Positions 60,244-64,000 of a DNA stretch of 64,000 nucleotides are shown one piece after another (position 1 is the first letter of the stretch; each line of letters opens with the position of its first letter). The notes under the pieces are model-generated. The model made no database searches. It was not told the DNA's origin and saw only the letters and a list, made by a program, of their open reading frames with translations. The DNA comes from Aeromonas diversa CDC 2478-85 (GTDB lineage Bacteria; Pseudomonadota; Gammaproteobacteria; Enterobacterales; Aeromonadaceae): contig NZ_CDCE01000021.1 of the NCBI RefSeq assembly GCF_000819805.1, positions 124,001-188,000 on the forward strand, in the 5' to 3' direction. The translations under genes and the position numbers were made by a program.

Positions 60244-61584
60244 TCAGTCGAGATCCACATCGCCCTGCGCCTCATAGAGGGGGGCCGTCTGCGGGAGGGT
60301 GTGAAACAGCTGGCGAAAGTGCTGCTGCACCCGATCGATGTCGATGAGGCTCATGCCCGATGAGAAACCAAACCAGACATAGAGGCCGGTCAGGTTTCTG
60401 AACATGGGGGGCAGAAAACGCGGTGCCTCGATGAGCCCCTCCAGGTAGTGGCGATAGAGCACGGGAATATCGTCCAGGTTGACCTTGCCGACAAACAGCA
60501 TGGGCAGGATTTCGGGTACCCCCTCGAGGACGGCGCTGCGAATGAAGTTCACCGTCTCGACATAGCCGCGCACATAGGAGAGATCCTTGGTGAAGCAGGC
60601 CGTGCCGTCGACGGCGCCACCGCGAAAGACCCGCTGGGCTATCTTGTAGGCGTCGTGCTGTCCCATTCCGCGCTCGTGGAAGTGGCGATAGAGTTCGATA
60701 AAGTCGGCCCCCTGCTCGGCCATGTCGATGGCCATCACCCGATCCGAGATGCGCCGCGCCCGATCTGGAAAGGAGCTGAAGGTGAGGGTCTCTATCAGGA
60801 CGGCCAACCCCTCCTGGCAGGCGGTGATGCGCGGCGAGCCGGCGCTGAGCCAGCTGGCCCAGGGTTGGGCTCGGCCATTGAGGGTGGTGCCCACGTGCAC
60901 CCAGCCCTCATGCACCTCGAGCACCTGAAGATCCAGCTCCGAGAAACGGGCGTGACTGCTGAGCTTGATATAATCCCCGCCGGCGGCGGCGTCAGAGACG
61001 ATGCCGTCGCTGAGCATCACTCGTACCGTTCCCTCCTCGAAGTAGTCGCCGAGCCTCTCTTGCAGCCGTGCCACGGCGCCTTCGCCCTGGTAGATCTTGG
61101 GCCAGGGGCGCACCAGATGGCGGGCGCCCGGTAGGGAGAAGATCTCGCACAGGCGTTCCCCCAGCTCGCGCAGGGTCTTGCGATCCCCGCGCAGGTGGTC
61201 GCGCGCCGAGCCATAGAGCAGACGGCTGTAGCGCAGGAAGTCGGGGGTGCCGCGGGCACGCAGCATCTCGCACACCACCATGTATTGTTCGACCGTCTGT
61301 TGCAGGATCAGTCCCAGCTCGTCATGGGGGCCGAGGCGGCGCTGGATGCGCCCACGCAGCGCTCTGAGTTCCCGATAGGTGTGGTGAGGATCGAAGGAGA
61401 GGGGAAGGCTCTCGTAGAAGTTGCGATCGACCCTGGGCAGTTGGTTGGCGCCCGAGTCGAAAAACTGTTGCTCCAACTCGCGGGGCCACTTGATGGCGTC
61501 GAGAATGCGGATCGGTTTTTGAATGGTCAGCAGTTCATCGGAGAGGAGGCGAAGCCGCTGGCGGTACTGTTCCTGATGGCTCAT
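60244..61584 (-). CDS. DUF1704 / QEGLA-motif putative metallopeptidase
   Basis: The 446-residue protein belongs to the family annotated as flavohemoglobin expression-modulating QEGLA motif protein (DUF1704). It holds His225-Glu226-Gly-Trp-Val-His230, an HEXXXH zinc-peptidase motif, followed at 257-261 by QEGLA, whose Glu258 could be the third metal ligand. The same arrangement (HEXXXH plus EEGLA-like) marks the eukaryotic tyrosine carboxypeptidase MATCAP, so a peptidase is likely; the substrate is unknown. No signal peptide or membrane helix is seen. It stands alone between tdk and mltB (divergent from mltB). Confidence 0.85.
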   Translation of the reverse strand: MSHQEQYRQRLRLLSDELLTIQKPIRILDAIKWPRELEQQFFDSGANQLPRVDRNFYESLPLSFDPHHTYRELRALRGRIQRRLGPHDELGLILQQTVEQYMVVCEMLRARGTPDFLRYSRLLYGSARDHLRGDRKTLRELGERLCEIFSLPGARHLVRPWPKIYQGEGAVARLQERLGDYFEEGTVRVMLSDGIVSDAAAGGDYIKLSSHARFSELDLQVLEVHEGWVHVGTTLNGRAQPWASWLSAGSPRITACQEGLAVLIETLTFSSFPDRARRISDRVMAIDMAEQGADFIELYRHFHERGMGQHDAYKIAQRVFRGGAVDGTACFTKDLSYVRGYVETVNFIRSAVLEGVPEILPMLFVGKVNLDDIPVLYRHYLEGLIEAPRFLPPMFRNLTGLYVWFGFSSGMSLIDIDRVQQHFRQLFHTLPQTAPLYEAQGDVDLD

Positions 61585-61761
61585 GGTGGTGCGAAAAGAG
61601 GGAAGTGAACTCTATCTTACCGTCAATTTTACTCCAGCGCCTGTCGCGTGCTTGCTCGGCCCTTCGCCTCATCGACCATTTACCGCGGCGATGCGTTTGT
61701 TCCACCCTCGCAATGGGGTAACATGGCCTGCCCTGTTTCACCTGCTGGATCTTCACTATCA

Positions 61762-62829
61762 ATGCGTCACCTGGCTCTCTTTCTTCCCATCCTTTCTCTG
61801 ATCACCGCCTGTAGCAGTGCGCCGGCCCCTGCCGCGCCCACCGAGCCCAAGGCGCCCCGCGGGGGCTTTTTGCTCGGTCCAGAGCATGTGCAGACTCCCT
61901 TGATGGGGGATTTCTCTACCAATCCCGAAACGGCGCGTTTTATCGACAAGATGGTGCAACAACATGGGTTTAACCGGCAGCAGTTGCACGATGTACTGGG
62001 GCAGGCCAAGCGCCTCGATTGGGTGATCCGCCTGATGGACCAGCAGGCCCCCACCACCAAACCGCCGGCCGGACCGAACGGCGCCTGGGTTCGCTATCGC
62101 AACAACTTCATCACCCCGGGCAATGTAGAGAATGGGGTCGCCTTTTGGAACCAGTATGAAGAGGCACTCAGCCGCGCCTATGAGCAGTACGGGGTGCCGC
62201 CCCAGGTGATCGTCGGCATCATCGGGGTCGAGACCCGCTGGGGCCGGGTGATGGGCAAGACTCGCATCCTCGACGCCCTCTCAACTCTGGCGTTCGATTA
62301 CCCGCGCCGCGCCGCCTATTTCGAGGGGGAGCTCGAGACCTATCTGCTGATGGCCAGGAGTGAGGCGATCGACCCACTCGATCCGCAGGGATCCTTCGCC
62401 GGTGCCATGGGGTATGGTCAGTTCATGCCCTCATCCTTTAAGAAGTATGCGGTGGACTTCAATGGCGATGGCCACACCAATTTGTGGGATCCCGTCGATG
62501 CCATCGGTAGCGTGGCCCATTACTTCCAGGCGCACGGCTGGGTGAAAGGAGACAAGGTGGCCGTGCAGGCGAGCGGGCAGGCTCCCGGCCTCGAGCACGG
62601 CTTCAAGACCCGTTATAAGGTGAGCCAGCTCTCGGCGGCAGGGCTGACGCCCGTTGCGCCGCTCGGCCATCACCGGGAGGCGAGTCTGCTGCGTTTGGAC
62701 ATGGGCAAGCGTTACCAGTACTGGTATGGGCTCTCCAACTTCTACACAATCACCCGTTACAACCACAGTACTCACTACGCCATGGCGGTATGGCAGCTTG
62801 GTGAGGCGGTGCGTCAGGCCCGCCAGTAA
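61762..62829 (+). CDS. mltB: Membrane-bound lytic murein transglycosylase B
   Basis: Outer-membrane lipoprotein that cleaves peptidoglycan glycan strands to 1,6-anhydro ends. The 355-residue protein has a lipoprotein signal with lipobox LITAC (Cys17) and the family-3 SLT domain: catalytic Glu157 in GIIGVETRWGRVMG, FAGAMGYGQFMPSSF and DFNGDGHTNLWDPVDAIGSVAHYF (an EF-hand-like loop). The ATG at 61762 is chosen because the signal peptide starts there; upstream open frame has no signal features. The ribosome site is weak. It is divergent from the QEGLA gene. Confidence 0.94.
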   Translation: MRHLALFLPILSLITACSSAPAPAAPTEPKAPRGGFLLGPEHVQTPLMGDFSTNPETARFIDKMVQQHGFNRQQLHDVLGQAKRLDWVIRLMDQQAPTTKPPAGPNGAWVRYRNNFITPGNVENGVAFWNQYEEALSRAYEQYGVPPQVIVGIIGVETRWGRVMGKTRILDALSTLAFDYPRRAAYFEGELETYLLMARSEAIDPLDPQGSFAGAMGYGQFMPSSFKKYAVDFNGDGHTNLWDPVDAIGSVAHYFQAHGWVKGDKVAVQASGQAPGLEHGFKTRYKVSQLSAAGLTPVAPLGHHREASLLRLDMGKRYQYWYGLSNFYTITRYNHSTHYAMAVWQLGEAVRQARQ

Positions 62830-62845
62830 GGACCTGAGCAATGAA

Positions 62846-62870
62846 AGAGGGGGCATCTGGTGCCCCCTCT
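62846..62870. terminator. Hairpin terminator after mltB
   Basis: AGAGGGGGCA-TCTGG-TGCCCCCTCT is a 10-bp perfect stem 16 bases after mltB, between convergent genes. There is no long T run. Confidence 0.6.
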
Positions 62871-62883
62871 CTGCGCTATGAGC

Positions 62884-63167
62884 TTATTTGGTGAGGTGCT
62901 TCTTAATCTCGTCGACGGCTCCCATCACCATAAACGCCGCGCCCCCGGCCGGGGTGGCGGCGCTGTACTCCTGACAGAGATAACCAAAGCCCTCTCTGTG
63001 ATGGGCGATGGCCTCCTCTTCGTTGGCGGCATGGGTCACATCCCCCACCACCTCCAACCCCTGTTCAAGCAGTTGCGCCTTTTCCTCGAGAAAGGTGGGT
63101 GAGTCCATCTTCAGCAGGGTGAAGTCGGGGGCATCGGGACGGGTTGCCAAACCTGATACTTGCTCAT
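62884..63167 (-). CDS. Small conserved-looking protein of unknown function; 5' end uncertain, possible frameshift
   Basis: Codons ending at 62884 encode a small acidic, helical protein (core: SPTFLEEKAQLLEQGLEVVGDV, then AHHREGFGYLCQEYSA) that I do not recognise. The frame has no ATG before Met at 63108 (74 residues). Two readings are possible. A nearby ATG at 63167 with GGAG 6 bases upstream gives MSKYQVW, then needs one extra G near 63147 to join ATRPDAPDFTLL. Or the frame simply continues upstream, open to 63294 without a start, as a 5'-truncated gene. The upstream 140 bases have much lower third-position GC, which favours the first. Confidence 0.5.
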
Positions 63168-63294
63168 AGCGTACTCCAACATGAAGGGAGCCTGACGAAT
63201 ACCACTTTGTGGGTGGTTTGTCATCTCCCCAGACGGGAATGCTAAAGGCAACTGCGTTCGCAGGAGGGTAAACGTTTGCATTGCTTGGCTCTTA

Positions 63295-63659
63295 TGAGTC
63301 TCGTTTGTCAAGGCTCCAAGTGAGTGGTGTTTCTTTCTGGCTAGACTAAATACTCTACGCAGTCTGGAACGATAACCACAACAATATCTTGGACTTCCTC
63401 ACTTCGCAGAATTCTGCCGTATCTCCGGATTTGGGGTTGGTACATGTCCCCCTCCTTATGCAGCTCCATGGCCTCGTCGATGAGCCTGATTCCATCAGGT
63501 CAGCCATGGTACGCAGGCCATCTCTGCGGCTGGGCAACTACTCGCCACACCGCCTCGGCTTAAAGGTTTACCCCCTTCTTTGCCTCGTGCATGCCTATCG
63601 AAGGTCCGGCGGCCGGCGCTATGCCAGAGCGATAGCGCCGTCGCCATCACCCGCAGTGC
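63295..63659. other. Low-coding region
   Basis: About 360 bases where no open frame has a clear start, ribosome site and codon use like the neighbours. It contains only the doubtful leftward small ORF listed next. It marks the point where the well-ordered core gene set stops. Confidence 0.5.
63341..63469 (-). CDS. Doubtful small ORF or gene remnant
   Basis: Forty-two codons from ATG 63469 (GACGAGG lies just before it) read MELHKEGDMYQPQIRRYGRI and end in QDIVVVIVPDCVEYLV. The open frame extends upstream to a stop at 63500-63502; one inserted base there would join it to an ATG giving MADL-DGIRLIDEA. It looks protein-like but I recognise no family. It could be the tail of a decayed gene. Confidence 0.25.
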   Translation of the reverse strand: MELHKEGDMYQPQIRRYGRILRSEEVQDIVVVIVPDCVEYLV

Positions 63660-63911
63660 GTGAAACGTCCCCATCCATGGCGGACATCGGTCTGTCACCC
63701 TCAATGCCACCTCATTCATCTCGCCAGCCTGAGGCCGTGCCCTGTTGCCGCCGGATGGAGCGGCTTCTTCGACGATGCCGTTGGTGTCTCAGATGATGGT
63801 GATACTGAGCGGCAGATTCGACGCCATGAGGCCGCTCGCGCCACGGCCCTCTCCTATGACATCCAGCCGGGGGGCGCTGCCTATCTCGACCTGCTGGGGC
63901 TGGGTCAATGA
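63660..63911 (+). CDS. Doubtful small ORF at the window edge
   Basis: Eighty-three codons from a GTG. The second half (DDAVGVSDDGDTERQIRRHE then ARATALSYDIQPGGAAYLD) has coding-like codon use, but the first half is rich in Cys, His, Pro and Arg and may be in the wrong frame. Its stop overlaps the next ATG (ATGA), which suggests a real coupled gene. No family recognised. Confidence 0.35.
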   Translation: MKRPHPWRTSVCHPQCHLIHLASLRPCPVAAGWSGFFDDAVGVSDDGDTERQIRRHEAARATALSYDIQPGGAAYLDLLGLGQ

Positions 63912-64000
63912 GTCAACAGAACATAAGCAAGGTTCAGGTCAACACGAAAATGACAACTAACAAGAAGGATCCGGTAATGGAATCATCTATCCACCAGGCC
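63908..64000 (+). CDS. Start of an unknown gene, cut by the window end
   Basis: ATG at 63908 overlaps the preceding stop and the frame stays open to the last base, giving 31 residues (MSQQNISKVQVNTKMTTNKK and onward). The sequence is more AT-rich (AAG, AAC, ACA codons) than the core genes, which could mean acquired DNA. A second in-frame ATG follows at 63950. No family can be named from this much. Confidence 0.4.
   Translation, partial: MSQQNISKVQVNTKMTTNKKDPVMESSIHQA

Noticed and set aside
63389-63796. A 135-codon rightward frame near the window end
   Set aside because: Composition is Pro/Arg/Ser-rich with no ribosome site, and it conflicts with better coding signals in other frames.

Overview
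The window is a stretch of gammaproteobacterial chromosome that fits Aeromonas or a close relative. Most proteins closely match the Escherichia coli members of their families, but the gene orders and accessory proteins (DUF2982-type protein, rhombosortase, PAS plus CheC-type response regulator, NhaC-type transporter behind a lysine riboswitch) are typical of the Aeromonas/Vibrio/Shewanella side. The DNA is GC-rich with strong G/C at third positions, so long antisense open frames are common and were discarded. I see no rRNA, tRNA, CRISPR array or intact insertion sequence.

Region 1 (1-8.6 kb) is a glycerol and glycerol-3-phosphate island: glpFK read leftward, and glpT, glpR, glpD and glpQ read rightward, with candidate GlpR and CRP sites between the divergent units. 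Region 2 (8.8-18.9 kb) starts with aroF-tyrA under a TyrR box. It continues with roxA, purB, hflD, mnmA, nudJ, rluE and icd, the E. coli purB-icd order but without phoPQ between purB and roxA. Region 3 (18.9-24.7 kb) holds a SulP transporter and a compact arsenic operon, arsR-arsD-arsA-ACR3-arsC. Region 4 (24.8-31.0 kb) holds a secreted SYLF protein, an FAD amine oxidase-like protein, aspC, an unusual winged-helix/Toprim-like protein, a pseudouridine synthase and a HAD phosphatase.

Region 5 (31.0-36.2 kb) is the homogentisate pathway for tyrosine breakdown (hpd-hmgA-fahA-maiA), preceded by a candidate TyrR box, then ltaE. The same tyrosine regulator may therefore control synthesis (aroF-tyrA) and breakdown. 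Region 6 (36.2-47.6 kb) carries signalling and transport genes: PAS protein, CheC-type response regulator, two LysR regulators, a GGDEF-EAL protein, an AbgT transporter gene broken by a frameshift in a G tract, nfsA, yecM and a LysR/MFS pair. Region 7 (47.6-57.4 kb) is core: ribA, cmk, rpsA, ihfB, lapAB, pyrF, rhombosortase, a DTW-domain tRNA modifier, queC, queE, a DUF3820 protein, a PduO-type adenosyltransferase and hns. Region 8 (57.7-62.9 kb) has a lysine riboswitch ahead of an NhaC-family transporter, then tdk, a QEGLA/HEXXXH protein and mltB. From about 63.1 kb to the end, coding quality drops and the window seems to enter a rearranged or accessory segment.
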